This document shows, one piece after another, positions 50,706 to 63,857 of a DNA stretch of 64,000 nucleotides (positions are counted from its first letter, which is position 1; every line of letters begins with the position of its first letter). The notes below the pieces were generated by a model. It saw nothing but the letters and a program-made list of their open reading frames with translations, did no database searches and was not told the origin of the DNA. Origin of the DNA: Membranipora membranacea (taxonomy: Eukaryota > Bryozoa > Gymnolaemata > Cheilostomatida > Membraniporidae); contig OU612066.1 of NCBI GenBank assembly GCA_914767715.1, positions 26,634,283-26,698,282 of the forward strand, given 5' to 3'. The position numbers were made by a program, and so were the translations under genes.

Positions 50706-52118
50706 TCACTCAGATGTTACCATGACAAGGGCAACTCTTTCCAAATACAACTTCTTATCTTTAGAATGGATCATATCAAAGTTATCAGGGTTCAGATCGT
50801 TTTTCTGCATCACTTTTACAAGTGCTGGCCAGAGAAACATACATTGATAGACTTGTGGTGAACTGATTTGAGATGATTGCATTTCCAGCGCCTGCAACAT
50901 GCCAAAGGCATAGAGATGATTTTCTCTTCCTTGTTTGACGAGGACATGGACAATGGATCCGCTTTGACCTTCAAACAACCTGTAAAATATTCAGATAATC
51001 TGTTAGGTTTTGAGCTTGAGGGCAACAAAAGGGTAAATGTGTAGAGTTGAGAAATTCAAGCTGATTCATTTTACCATGGCATTTGAACTTCTGCAACTTT
51101 TCAGTGTGACAAAAGTTTTAACTGAACGGAAAGTGTGTTGCCACGTAATTATAATGTTAGGTTATTAGGTATACGCTGTTTGAGGTAGGAAGTTCATTAT
51201 AGGAATTAACCTTCTCTCAGTTGTAATGCGGAAACTTGTACACTCTTTGCACGTGTCGTTTGTCCCGGGTATTACTGCAGGATCGAGTCCGACAATCTGA
51301 CCGACGGTATTGCCTACGAACACACGAGTGTTACGCACAACTTTGCGCTTCAACTGATGGTGTTTATATTTTCATATACGGAGAATCCCTCGCACTGGTT
51401 CTAGATGTATTTCAGGTTTACCCAGCGATGCTGATGATACATTTGTTTGAAAGTTACTAAACCCGCCAATTGAACTGTGGCAGTAATTTGAAATGGTATC
51501 CCTACATATGGAAAATAGGGCAATATCAGTTTCGATCGACTGCAGAGCATTGGTTGGTTGTATCTGCCTGCGAACAGTGTAGTATTTTCTGTAGTCAAAT
51601 TCTGGACACTGATATCGTGAAGATTCCAAAATTCCCTGAATATCATCCTGTATGACTGAACGAGTGTAATGTCCATAGCCTCTCACTCGTCTTTCAGATG
51701 CTGTCACCCTATCTTCATATTCCTCAGCATTGTTGCACCTATCCTGGTGGGGGCGTTTCTCATCGTCCATCATTATTGTATGTGCTGAAGACACTCCGAA
51801 GTATTTTTTCCTTTTCTTGTCATAAAGGACGAGTTCGAGTGTCCCAAGATTATAGTTCTCTCCTTCTTGATCATTAAAGTAGACCTGTATTGTGAGTGGT
51901 AAACGGGGTTTTGCTGTTCCATTCTCGAGATGCAAGGGTTTGTGAAAACCAAGCACAGAACTGCCAATAACAGAATGACATATTTTGAAACCCTCATTCA
52001 GTGTCTTCATCTCCTCTTTGAGTTTTGAAGTGATTGCTGACTTTTGATAGACTATCAAAGACCTATCATCCACAGGATGGGTGAGTATCTTGTAGTTCTG
52101 TATATCATGCTGCTCCAT
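50706..52118 (-). CDS. Putative PA-clan (trypsin-like) serine peptidase, about 364 aa
   Basis: Proposed exons in gene order: 51441-52118, 51211-51353, 50706-50979. The product has no signal peptide. The fold signature is present in order: His113 in GVSSAHTIM, Asp198 in ETDIALFSI, then VFVGNTVGQIVGL (the strand pattern KxGxxTGxTxG common in this group), and Ser280 in EGQSGSIV. So all three triad residues are visible. Proteins of this layout occur in marine invertebrates as uncharacterised intracellular peptidase-like proteins; substrate unknown. The 51211-50979 junction is GT-AG with matched phase 2. Between 51441 and 51353 the same frame continues but contains a TGA at 51372-51374; I treat 51354-51440 as an 87-bp phase-0 intron (GTATCA...CATCAG). 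A splice acceptor lies just before the ATG, so the first ATG used here may be inside a second exon. Confidence 0.6.
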
Positions 52119-52274
52119 CAGGCTAATAAAAGGAAAACAGAATGCCTCGAGAAACTGGAGGCTTAGCCACCCCTTACTTTGTCAAAGGAATGCTAATTAT
52201 GCTGATTCCAGACATGGAGTTAAATCATAGACCTACTAATAATAAACCTAGACAGGTGACCTGCGCAGCTGAAG

Positions 52275-54145
52275 TGAGGCCTATAATAACCGGAATTCCC
52301 CAATGACATAACGTTACTGTGTTGTGCACAGTGAGCGCTGCAATGAATGGTTTTACTATATGAGCATGACTGATTATTAGCTATAATGTCATTTTTCTCA
52401 TAGAGATATCGAAGACTGATGCTTACAAGTTAATTTTATCTGGAGGGTGATGTAACAAGCAACGTCATAGTCTCTGAATTTTTTCTCTAGCTCAAATATT
52501 GAATGAGATACCACCATTAGAAGCCAGCAATATCTGTAAACGGTGATACATTATTTAAGCATTGCAGCAAGAAAATAGCATTTTTTTTCACAGATTCATC
52601 GAGAAATTATGCAAGAAAGTTAATTTTATGTGAAATGTGATGGACCAAGCCAGCTGTAAGTCTTTGAATTTTGTATCTGACTCAAATATTGAGTGAGTTA
52701 CATCCATAAGAAGTCGGAAATATCATGACTCAATGACTGACTGTTGCATGAAAATATTTGTTTATGCGTTCTGAAAGACACAGGCCTTACCATGTGTGTG
52801 CGCTGCAATCAGTTGATGACTCAAAGCATGGCTAGCTAAAAATAGCTATAACCTTGGTCAACCTTGCACATGCTGTGTCAATCTGTATTGTAGCTCAAGG
52901 GGTTTGTAACACGTCCCCATAAGTAGCATTACAGTTGCTTAGTTTTATAACAGCAAACTTTCATTTGAAATATATCCTCCTTTTAAATTTTCACATCACA
53001 CAACAAGCTAAATATTGAAAAAACTAATAAAAGCAAGATAGTGTTGCTAAAAATTTTAAGAGGCTTGGACTTGACGTTTCTTATGACGGGGGTGTAACAA
53101 AAACCCCAAACATCATGCTCTGGTATGATTCTAAGTTTAGTTTACTTTTTTTTCACTCATAAAAGATCTGCAACTAGTACTAACCATCCTTCTAGATTTA
53201 CAAAATTACCACATGCATAAACCTCACCTTCTATAGGGACCAAAATTGATTGAATGGGCTTATTCGATTACTTTGTAGGAGGGTATGTCATCCGCTCGAC
53301 AAAACTGAATTGTTAAGACTGTAGAGATTCACTTAGAGATACAGACACAAGCGACCCGAATGATACTACACTGGTGTCCGTCAAGAATAGGGGCGGGCTT
53401 GTTGTACTGGCTCCCAACACAAAGAAGCTCTTCGTAGTGAGCGAGCAACTGCTCCGCAATTATATAACATGCAATGGTGTTGACACAAACATACTTATCA
53501 AAACCCGAAACAGAGTCCTCAACCATATTCTTTTAGGAAATTTGCATGGATTTATGAAATGTGCTGTGCATTCCACTTCAACAATCAGATCCCTTATCCA
53601 CCGATACATAATGATACGAGTTCATCACGAAACCCAGAAGATAACGTCAGAGAAAAATGAAAATATCCGATCTAAAATCAATAGATTGGTAATGTTTCAG
53701 CATCAGTAACTGGTCTATCTATGCATATCATGATATAAAGTACGCAACTCGTACTTCTAGTGGTACTTCCGGATGTTCAGTTGCATAATAAGAATAAGAC
53801 TTCTCATTAATTATTACAACCAATACAAGACACATTATTTATCTTCTCTGTTGCTCCTTGCTATAATGTATCAACGTTTACAGATATTGCCGACTTCTAA
53901 TGGTTGTATCTCATTCAATATTTAAGCTAGAGAAAATATTCAGAGACTATGGCGTTGCTTGGTACATCACCTTTCAGATAAAATTAACTTGTAGGCATCG
54001 GTCTACTATATCTCTATGAGAAAAATGCCATTAAAGCTAATAATCAGTCACGCTCATATAGTAAAACCATTCATTGCAGCATGCACTGTGCACAGCACAG
54101 TAACGTTGTGTCATTGGGGAATTCCAGTTATTATAGGCCTCACTG
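52275..54145. repeat. Internal long inverted repeat of the outer element
   Basis: About 300 bp at 52275-52570 returns as the reverse complement at about 53850-54145 with roughly 90% identity by eye (GGAATTCCCCAATGACA, GCAATGAATGGTTTTACTATATGAGC). A diverged direct copy of part of the left arm lies at about 52590-52710. The 1.3-kb spacer has no convincing gene. Confidence 0.75.
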
Positions 54146-54386
54146 CTCACTGTATAAGCTCTATAATAGGCAAAAGCGCGACCTGTTCCAATTTAATAAA
54201 TATTGACTGGGAAACCCAATAACTCTGGGGAATTCCCACTGTTAATAAAATATTACCCAATCGTGTGGCGCGACTTTTGGGAAACAATTATTTCAATAAT
54301 AACTGGCCAATAAAAAGCCAATGTAGGTTGTAGGTGTTATCCAATGGGAATGTTTCAAATATTTTCCCCATTCCACTTGGTGAAAG

Positions 54387-57300
54387 ATGGCAAGCATGGA
54401 CTCAAGCCAGTCAGACAAGCATCAATCAACATTGACAACTGTGACTTTGATGATGGATGCACCACCTCTACTGCCTCCTGATATCAACCATGCATTCTTT
54501 GGCAACAGTGGCAAAGATTTCAGGCCTACAAGAGATCAGCTCTATGAATCGTTGCCAGACTGGAGTCAGTCTAGATTCAAAAGTGCCTTCAGGCTCTCAA
54601 GAGGTAGGCTGCTACAACAATACAACACTAGTCCTTCTGAACTGTGGCTGGTATTATTATTTTTAGGGTACTGTACAGGCTTTATCAAGCTACCTGGTAT
54701 GATCTTCTCCTACTTTACTCTACCCTACTCTACCCTGCAGTAATCTACTGACACTGACTGTTTTATCATAATAATAATGGTATATATATATATATATATT
54801 ATGTATATATATAAATCATCATATGTTCTCACACATTAATTACTTACTTTCCCATTAATCCTAACATTGATGTTATTTCAATTGACTTGGACTTGGTTGG
54901 ACACCTCAGTTCTGCTGTCCTACCAGTCAGTTCCAAAACACCCTAACTAAATAAAGAACACACATTCCTGCGGCGACATCCTCACAGGCAACGGACCATT
55001 CAGGAGATATACCTTAACTATTATTCCACTATCGAGCTTGCTGTTTTGTTACGCAACAAACATTATACTGATTTTTATACAATTGACAATTAGTTTGGAA
55101 ACACGAACAATTGCTGCATAACCATTTTTATCACCGTTAGTGACTGGGTTAACATGTCAACCTTGCCTAACATTTATACTTTTTTTTATAATTATAGAAG
55201 CATTCGATACTCTCCTCAGTGAGCTAAAGCGAACTGAAAGCGGTAAAGAGTGGTTGCGGGAACCGAGTGATCCGTATATGCCCCCTAACACTCTGCCAAG
55301 TGAACACCGGCTCATTATTGCACTCCACTTTTTCTCTACCGTTGACTCTATGGTTTCCATAGCTACACAGTAAGTAGAGGAATTGTGAAACCTTTATATG
55401 TGGTTCTGGATAAATTGTCGGATAACAAGCGTAGATCTATTCCAATCCGCTTACTTTTGGGTATTGATGTGTATGTTATGGTGTACCAGCGCTGACCCCC
55501 TTATATTTCTGCACATATATTTCTGTCATTTTCATTATGCATTAGATTTCATGCCTATGCCATGCCTACAGACAGCAGTTTGCTGCAGTTGTGCAGGTGG
55601 CTAGAAAACTATGTCACACGAACTTTGATGACATTGCAGATTTCTTTAACATCTCTCAATAGTTTGACTTATTATGTTTTTACAGTTTCAACGTTACCCA
55701 CTCAACTGTCCGAGAATGTGTTACCCGTATAACTGATGCCCTTTTGGAGTTGGAAGGGCGGTACATAAATTGGCCAACAGATGAAGAAATGGCTATTGAA
55801 GAGGCCACATTCTTCACTAGATATGGTAAGTGAGTTTTTATATCATTAACAAACTAGGTCATAGTCTGCATATTGGAGTAGGCCTGATTGAGAATTACTT
55901 ATAAATTAGCAATCATTATGTTAATACACTGCAAATTTGATGGTAACAGCTTGTTCTGACAGAGGGAAGTGTTGTCCCTATGTGTTTTAGCGTAAAGATG
56001 AAATTCCAGTTCTGTTTGACCAATATGCGAGGCCTAGTAACAACCCTACTTTCCATCCAATTTTAAAAGTTGTCTTCTGTTAACGGTCAAGTTTTAACAT
56101 ATACTCCATGCTGAAGAATTTGCCTAAGCTGCCATGTCTAAGACGGTGCTGTGTAAAGTGTCCTTCTCTTGATTTCTGCATTTCTTGTGCCGTCATTTCA
56201 GTCACAACATCATATATGTGAAATTGACTTGCAGCTTAATGTTTCATAGGTTTTCCTGGAGTCATAGGACTTGTTGATGGTACGGAAATCAAGATAGCCC
56301 AACCTTCTCGTCGCTCAGAGGTAGGGAATTCACTCAAGAGCAATTATCCTCAAAGTAGGCCTTGATAAAGTATACAGTCTATTGCAAGGGAGAAAGCCAA
56401 AGGATTTTACTTTATGGCAATTTTAATGTGTATGAACTTGTTTTTGACTATTTTGTATTTTTTGCACTGCATCAAATCGCGAAGTATGTGCTGGCCTGTT
56501 AATGCAATATTGAAATTTGTATTGTGTGTTTTGATAATTAAGTACCACAAACATGCTGTGTTGTTATGTAGGTACTTTTCTAAGTAATATCACAACATAA
56601 AAACAGTCACGGAAAAAATTTACCCTATAGATTAACATGGGGTAAATATCAAATTGTAAAGCTTCTTGTTTGGGTGATCGGCACCTAATGGTTATCATAA
56701 TCATTCCGTGTTTTATTGTAGACATATTACAGCAGGAAGTCAAATTATTCCTTCAACTGCATGCTGGTGGTAAATAGCGCTGAAGAGATTATATATTACT
56801 CTGTTGGCTCACCAGGCAGTTATCATGATGCCAGGGTGTTGAGGAGGACCAGTCTCGTGGAAAAGCTGGAAGCATTGCCTAAGCAGTATCACATATTAGG
56901 TGAGCTTTTAACAGACAAGCATACTCTCAGACAGTTATTTCTCTTCTAGCACCAGTGGGTTCAAAAATAGCTTGGCAACAACAACAAATTTTTTGGCAGG
57001 AGTTCATTACTGGTCTTATCTGTTGAAAACTGAAATCTGAAAAAAATCTGTTGAAAACTCAAAAACACAAACTCTAGATCAGTTAACGTTAGGTAAAGTT
57101 TAGCTTAGCTAGTTTAAGGTCACGTCATGTTAACTAGAATAGAAAGTTGGTCAGCTTAGTCCATATAAAGTAAGGAGGCTGAGTAAACCTTAGCTAGCTT
57201 TAAATTCAGATGTCTCAAGGCTGTGCGGATTGGCTAACTTTTTCTCTTGGTGATAGAGTATACATTTTAAAGTTTATCTACACCACCGATCAATTTATGT

Positions 57301-57757
57301 AGCTCAAATCAGGGGCCAACCACGGCTTATTTAGTGTTAAATTTCTGTTAACATATATTCTTTTGACATCTCTTATTCAGGTGATAGCGCATACAGGCAA
57401 GAGCTTTATATGATGAAACCTTATAGGGATAGGAACAACAACCCGAGGAGAGTTAAGAGGTACAATCAGGCTCATAGTGCTACCAGGGTACTTGTTGAGC
57501 ATGCTAACGGCCGTCTGAAGAATACCTGGAGGAGACTGAAACATCTGGATGTACGCAGTAGGCACAAAGGCCGTGTAATAATTAGATGCTGCCTTGTGCT
57601 GCATAATTATATGCTTAAAATGGACTGCGAGTCCGATAGGGAAAATGCAGCTAGAGAAATGGCCACTTTAAGATTTGACACTGCCTGTGGTAAAAGAGAG
57701 GCCATTTGCAAGACTTATTTCAAAGCAGCTTCAGATGAAGACACTGTCCTGGAGTAG
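54387..57757 (+). CDS. Harbinger DDE transposase, 6 exons, 384 aa
   Basis: Exons: 54387-54603, 55198-55369, 55686-55825, 56250-56320, 56722-56899, 57381-57757. All junctions are GT-AG and the phases match, giving 385 codons. The protein cuts and moves the transposon in the nucleus as a complex with the Myb-like partner. Visible features: FKSAFRLSREAFDTLLSEL (family N-terminal helix), an HTH-like VSIATHFNVTHSTVRECV, first catalytic Asp in GVIGLVDGTEI, second in GSPGSYHDARVLRR, GDSAY, and the C-terminal NQAHSATRVLVEHANGRLKNTWRRL with the final acidic residue. No stop or frameshift is seen, so the gene may be recent. It resembles HARBI1-type proteins but sits inside TIRs, so it is a transposon gene rather than a domesticated one. 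Confidence 0.9.
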
Positions 57758-57917
57758 GCTTTTGCGCTGTCTTGTGCCATCATGAATTAGTTTTTTTTGT
57801 ATTGATTTTGAATTTATTTTCTAACTAGTTTCTGACGATCACACTTTTGTAAACTTTTGTGTCATGGCAACAAATTCATTGTTGAGTGTATCGGGAGCAA
57901 GTGTTGTTAATTATAGT

Positions 57918-58362
57918 GTGCAACTAAGAATTTTTAACATCATCACTGCGAAACAAACGCTGTCATTGACAAATAAGCTGACAGGTTTGAATCAGCTAAA
58001 ACTCCCTCAGCCTAAGTATCAGTCGACATTTGAAACATCCCATGTTCGCAGATCTTTTAGTTAGGCACCGCTTAGCACTGTTACTTGGTATCTCACACTT
58101 GCGTTTGTTATGCCCGTTTGTTTGGTTCTGCTTAAATTCCAGTATCCTGTGTCACATGGCGTTGGCCTGCATGACTGCCAAGATCTGATTGATGCGCAGC
58201 TGAGCGCTTCGCAGCATCCTGTGTAACTGTTCATGGCTTAGGTTCCCAAGTGACGTCGTGATGCTGTAGCTACAGGATATTTGGCTGATTTAAACTTGTC
58301 GGCATATTTGTCAATGACGACGTTTGTTTCACAGTTATGATGTTAAAAATTCTTAGTTGCAC
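57918..58362. mobile_element. MITE inside the Harbinger element
   Basis: GTGCAACTAAGAATTTTTAA at the left returns as its complement at the right; the arms pair over about 85-100 bp. It lies between the converging 3' ends of the transposase and Myb-like genes. It creates a false 66-aa ORF. This is a younger insertion in the Harbinger, or part of its natural spacer. Confidence 0.7.
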
Positions 58363-58833
58363 ACTTTTATTTACTCACAAGCCATGAACTTGATCTGATC
58401 TACTTCAATTTATGCATTTGCAGAGTTTTTGGATGTCATAATGGAACTATTCTGTAAGAAATACAATAAAGATGCATTTTCATGTGCACTATCACTGTCG
58501 GTCTATTATTAATTTATTGGTACTAAGAACAACAGAAGTTTACACAAGTGTGAACCATAGCTGAACAAAATGAGTGCAATATCAGTATAATGGATGTGTT
58601 GATTAGCAATGCATTGTGGGTTTTTTATTGACCAAGCCATGGGATAGATCTGCTTGTCTTTATTTAATAAAGCTACTCAGCATGTACCTGCTCTCACAAT
58701 CAACTGTTATGTACAGTAGTGGAGCTTTATAGTTCTCAATTGAAATGAAAACATTTATTTTTTATAACGAAAGCTCATGATACTCAAAATGTAACATTAC
58801 ACACAGCTCACATAATATATCTGACAATTTAAA

Positions 58834-61800
58834 TTATGATGAGGTAATATGGGTAACAAGTTTGTCGAGCAGGTCTACCTTTCTCTGCTCAAACTCAAGC
58901 ATTTTTTGCATGTAGTCAATTTTGGAGTTAACCTCCCTCTCCAGCAGCTCGGTCTTTTTTTCCTCGGAGTTCAGATTACGACCCTTAGGATGTTTACGTG
59001 GCCTTATGCCGGATGATGCAGCAGCTGGTCTGTAACAGTAATAATACACTTGATGGAAGGAGTTAAGTCATGATATGGTTGAAATGGCAACACTGACTCT
59101 GTTGAATATTGCAGGGTTGGTTTTTTGAGAAACAGCGTTTCAATAGCATGACATGATATTACCAAGGAGGCAGAAATAGTGTATGTGCAGGAAGTTAAGG
59201 TATTGCGACAATATATTGTACATTAGGAACTGGGTGTGCTGATGATTGGACATCATATTATGAAAACAGCTTTGTGAGAGCTTAACTCCAGGAAGAATAC
59301 TGTGGTCGATTGATACTGAAGAGGGATGTAGGGTTTGAATTTATCTCTTCTTCATTGCGGCATTTGGCTGCTCCGGTCAAAATTTCAAAGAAGATTGATG
59401 ACTGTAGAGATATGGATTAAAAAAATTATCGTCTTGGCCTAAGGTAGACAAAATACTCACTCTCCTCCTGCATCAACAGTGACATTCATTTCTGGCCCCT
59501 CTCCCTCTGCTTTCCTCACAGCATTGTCAAAAGTTTCTCCATATTTAAATTTCCTTCTGTTGCGACCTGTAAAATTTAAACGCCTACTCTAGTTATTTGC
59601 AAACATATTTTTGAAAATGAGAGCGAAATAAAGGGAAAGATATGAATATGCAACATGGAGGTATTACCAGCTAGCAAGATCTCTTAATGCCTAGTGTGAT
59701 TTGTTAGATATGATTAGGATCAATCAAAGTGTTAGCAAGCAACTCATTTTGCTCGTATATAATAATTCTCCTATCTGAACAGGTGCTCCTTGATTCTATC
59801 ACCTCAGTCGGCCATGACGACCATATTTGTTGTAACTGCTCTCATTCTTACATTCCTGCAACCACAGGGGGTTACAAACGCAAGAGATGTACAACTCTTA
59901 CCAGATTTTGAGTTCCAATCTTCAATTTCTTTGTATGTTTTGAGCAAACTTTGATACTTTCTTCTTATATCTGTACCACGTCCCCTGATCATTGCGGGGA
60001 ATCCCTCTGCTACCAACTTATCCTCGATTGTCTCCCATAGCTGTTGTAACAGAACGACATGAAAACCAACTTATCCGGGGTATGATCAGTTGGCAAGTGA
60101 AACTGGTTCCACCCATTCCATCATTTTGTTTTTATATAGGAAAATAAGTTGCGTAGCTCATAAATGGCTCGTTAGTCAAATCTACATCAACAACATTAGC
60201 TGTTTCACTTAAATGGATTCATGTGATGATACCTTCTACTTCTCTGAGAACTATTAAAATAAATGAATTACGCAACAAGGAAAATTTTAGCCTGTCTTGA
60301 CATTTTTGTCAAGACAAGCTCAGAAACTTGAGGCATATTTATTGGCACACCAAAGACATACATAGCTGAAAACAAACAAATGTTTGAGCTGCAAAATAAA
60401 TACCTTATCCTTTTGTGATGCGGATTTACACAGAGTCCACCGTCTCATGTTCATCACCATCACGGTGATGAGTACCTCTATCCTCTCTTTTGTGTACGGT
60501 ATACATGCTGTAATGACAGAACAGAATGTGATACGCTAAGAAACGGGATATAAAAACATGTCAAGTTTTGATATCTTTGAGGTGTGCAGATGCTGGGCAA
60601 ATTAACGACATGGAAAAAATAAACAGTGCTGTTACGTTAAATAATTGTACCTGTGCCTTCCCCTTCGTAAAGTTCTTGGCGCACTTCTTCATTATCTGAC
60701 TCCGATCTTACGCTGATAGACACGTTTACTGGTGACTGGAGGAAGGACTCCCTCCTATCGAACATACCTCCATGCTGTGGAGTGGACTGCAATGGAGTGA
60801 GAGATTAGATTAATTTAAATACTTGCGGGCGCATGTCTCAGCCTGTGAACAGATATACTGGGGAACATTGGTAAAATATTTTAGATATAGCAGGGATGCA
60901 GTTCTACCCGATAGATTAACAATGCAAGAGAACTAGGACTGTTTTATTTTTCAACCATTGAGTGATGAAAGTCACAAACATTGACATATTTGAGAATACT
61001 TACACATTTAGGAGTGGTGGGAGTTGAAACTGTGAATCTGTGTGACGGGGATGGCGTCTTCATGAGCTAAAATACAAAGTACATGATAAATGGAATTGAA
61101 ACTAACTGGAATTTAAATTAAACCTCTGCCCTGCTACAGTCAAACAATCATAACAATAAAATTTGGCCGGAGAAAATGGACATGATCTTCATCGCCAGTT
61201 ATTTAGGCTATGAAATAGAACTTCATTTTGAATCCATTTTAAATGAAAAAGGCAGTTGAAACAATCCCAACTGGAATGATTGTTTGAATTTTGACACTCA
61301 TTATCCTAACTGTTACCAAAAATGTTCTTACCGAGGTTTTCTTGGCCTTCGCCAAGACTTTTTGAGATACTGTCGTCTGACGGTTTTTTGATCCCTTTGG
61401 CCTCCCTCTCTTCTTCTTGATGTTTACTATGACCTCACTAAAAGAATGCAATCATTGAAATCATACAACTCAATGATAAGAAAGTGCTTGGGACGCAGCT
61501 ACACATATAATTGTAGCGAAGGATGCTGCACATGGGAATTCATGAAGTTTGTAGAATAGCTCAAGGTTAGTTTACTAAGCAATCTTTATCAATACCATGA
61601 AAACTATTATCACAACACCCATTACTTTCATTAGAGATTATGAGAACATTGGAACATTGGAACATTAGAACTTGAAACTTGAACATAAAAACCAGTATCA
61701 AACCTTTGGGAGGGTTTTGGAGTGGCAGAAGCCATCATCATGACTAGTGTACAAAAGAAATCAGGTTAAGCAATTGTGCGAAAAAGAATGTGAAAAAAAG

Positions 61801-63337
61801 GGGAATGTTGTTTTAGGAGCATAAAAAAGCAAACTATTACTGGCAACTAAGGCAAGGGGTTTAGGACAGACCAGTGCTCAGACTCCAGGTTTACATCTTA
61901 ACATGATTTAGGAACATGCTTTCGGTGTATGACAAAAGGAGTACCAACAGCTTTCATATATGACTTCATGTTTTAGTCGTAAAACTTAATACTCAGTTAT
62001 CATCATGCAAAATACATTGCACATACCTTCTTGTTTCACGGATTTAGCTTGTGATTCCTTCTGTCCTGGTGTGTCATCATTGACCTCTGTAAGGTCAACT
62101 AGCATCTCCAAACAAGGAATGTTAGCTAAAAAAAGTCAAGCATGTCAATTTCAAAATACATTGCCTACAAGGAAGGGGGTTTTCGTAATTACAGATAAAT
62201 ATACAACGAAGCCAGAACGGCCATCAAATATACTGCTTAGAAGTTATGACAGGTTTCAAAGCTTCAGAACCACACCAACCTGATTGTAAACTTATGAAAA
62301 AAAGCTCCGATCAAAATAAGGAGCTGAACTGAATACAAAGCTGAGAAAACATATTTTGTTTAAAACTTTGTATACCTAAGAAAATTCGAAGGCAACTCAA
62401 AAGGAGATAATACAGTTACATCTTAATTAGCACACGTTATTATGATGGCAACTGTACAACCTGTTCTTTGTGAAACTGTAATTGATACCAGTCCAGTTTA
62501 TGTAAAGAACCAAAACTTCAAGTGAGTACTCTCTGGCCCTGTCACATGTAACAGTGTGTGATGGTGAAGTGACTTCATTACGACAATAAGCCACAGAGAT
62601 ACCGATATCGCTGTATCACCAATGCAAGTATTCAACAGGGCCCACAGAGAGCATAATTTTGGGCCTTGACCTTAGTAGTAGCTAGAAAAGAACATTAAAA
62701 AGCCATAGGGGCCATAAGAACATTATCAAACAATAAAATAATTTGACAGACTTCCAGAAACACAGGTCGATTGCCAAACTTTGGTAAATGCTGGCTACAT
62801 TCTCACCATTACTTGAAGCCTTGGCAATGGTGGGCTTGTGTTACATGAATGAACACCAGAACATAAACTATTCCAATAGATTCAGTAGTCTTTGGCTTCA
62901 CAGCCAGATAACTCCTTTAATCAATAGGCCAAAACACGCTGTAGTCGACTTCAGAACCACAGGCCAATTGTCAAACCAAAGACCTGTTGCTCCTTGGTCA
63001 AACCTTGGTGGTAAATGCTGGCTAGTTCTCACCCAGGAGTAAAAGTCACTCCTTGGTCCTCACCAAGCATTGGCAGTGGTGGGCTTGTGTTACATGAACA
63101 CCAGAACATAACATGGATCATTAGACCCTGGCATCACAGAAAACAGTTCCATTGCTGATCAAAGGGGCCAAAACATGCTGTAGTTGACTTCAGAACCACA
63201 GCAGGCCAAATCAATGCTGACCAGTTGAATTGCTCTTGGCCTCACAGCCAGATAACCCCCCCCCCCCCCCAGATAAATCAGGAGACAAGCAAAAGATTAT
63301 TTTGACACTTACTCTGCTCTGTCAATGGTGACTCCAT
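58834..63337 (-). CDS. Harbinger Myb/SANT-like AT-hook protein, 10 exons, 337 aa
   Basis: Exons in gene order: 63313-63337, 62027-62125, 61704-61743, 61332-61437, 61004-61066, 60651-60786, 60404-60507, 59902-60040, 59461-59566, 58834-59029. Every junction is GT-AG and in phase, giving 338 codons. Harbinger elements carry this second gene; its product binds the TIRs and brings the transposase to the nucleus. Features in order: MESPLTEQ start, an acidic linker, AT-hook-like KKKRGRPKGSKN, an acidic segment (RSESDNEE), a trihelix/Myb-like domain (YTKERIEVLITVMV ... DIRRKYQSLLKTYKEIEDW), and a C-terminal coiled coil (NSEEKKTELLEREVNSKI to EQRKVDLLDKLVTHI). The start lies about 260 bp inside the right end of the transposon. 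The very short first exon is the least certain. Confidence 0.8.
62755..63215. repeat. About 240-bp imperfect tandem duplication
   Basis: GGGCTTGTGTTACATGAA, ACACCAGAACATAA and the CTGTAGT(C/T)GACTTCAGAACCACA segment each recur after 238-249 bp. The repeat lies in the first intron of the Myb-like gene and is followed by a C homopolymer at about 63257. Confidence 0.75.
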
Positions 63338-63602
63338 AGTAGCGGGCTTCGGTTAGTAAAGGTTTGCTTAGACAATGCTGGGCTAGTGCCCACTGAATCA
63401 TGACACATACTATTAATAGTTGATCAGCTAGCCAATGGCAGGCTAGTCACGTGACACCACTGGACTGGGGAAAACCAGTCAATAAATATTAGGTAGTTTT
63501 ACCGCTCCCAGTAATACGATTGGAATTCCCCAGGGTTAATGGGTTTCCCAGTCAATATTTATTAAATATTCTTACCATGGAACAGGTCGCGCTTTTGCCT
63601 AA

Positions 63603-63857
63603 TAGGTAACTTCGCGACCTTGGTATCTATATTAAATAATCATTAATTATAATCATTTTCATGGGGAAATCCAACTGAATCCAACTTGAATTCAAGTTGT
63701 CTCCCTTTTACCAATGAGGAGATAATTCTAAGTTTCATGTCAATATCATTGAAAAACCGTATACCTAATCATAAAATCTATTCAGTTGGATTTCCCCATG
63801 AAAATGATTATAATTAATGATTATTTAATATAGATACCAAGGGCGCGAAGTTACCTA
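63603..63857. mobile_element. Hairpin element abutting the right end of Harbinger
   Basis: About 78 bp at 63603-63680 (TAGGTAACTTCGCG...CATGGGGAAATCCAACTGAAT) is repeated as the reverse complement at about 63777-63857. The spacer is about 100 bp and has no ORF. It lies between the Harbinger duplication and the right terminus of the outer element, so it is part of that element or another insertion in it. Confidence 0.75.

Larger units (their letters stand above)
54168..63600. mobile_element. Complete PIF/Harbinger DNA transposon, 9433 bp
   Basis: The ends are AGGCAAAAGCGCGACCTGTTCC at the left and its exact complement at the right; similarity continues inward for about 80-100 bp with small indels (AATATTGACTGGGAAACCCA, CTGGGGAATTCC). 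Both sides are flanked by AAT (54165-54167 and 63601-63603), a 3-bp duplication as expected for Harbinger. Inside are the two genes of the superfamily, a DDE transposase and a Myb/SANT-like protein, converging and both open through all exons. It was inserted into the outer 52226-63898 element. Confidence 0.9.

Noticed and set aside
51372-51374. Selenocysteine or programmed readthrough at the TGA
   Set aside because: No SECIS-like element was recognised and a frame-neutral small intron explains it more simply.
57864-58064. 66-aa ORF after the transposase
   Set aside because: It lies mostly in the arm of a MITE and outside the transposase frame.
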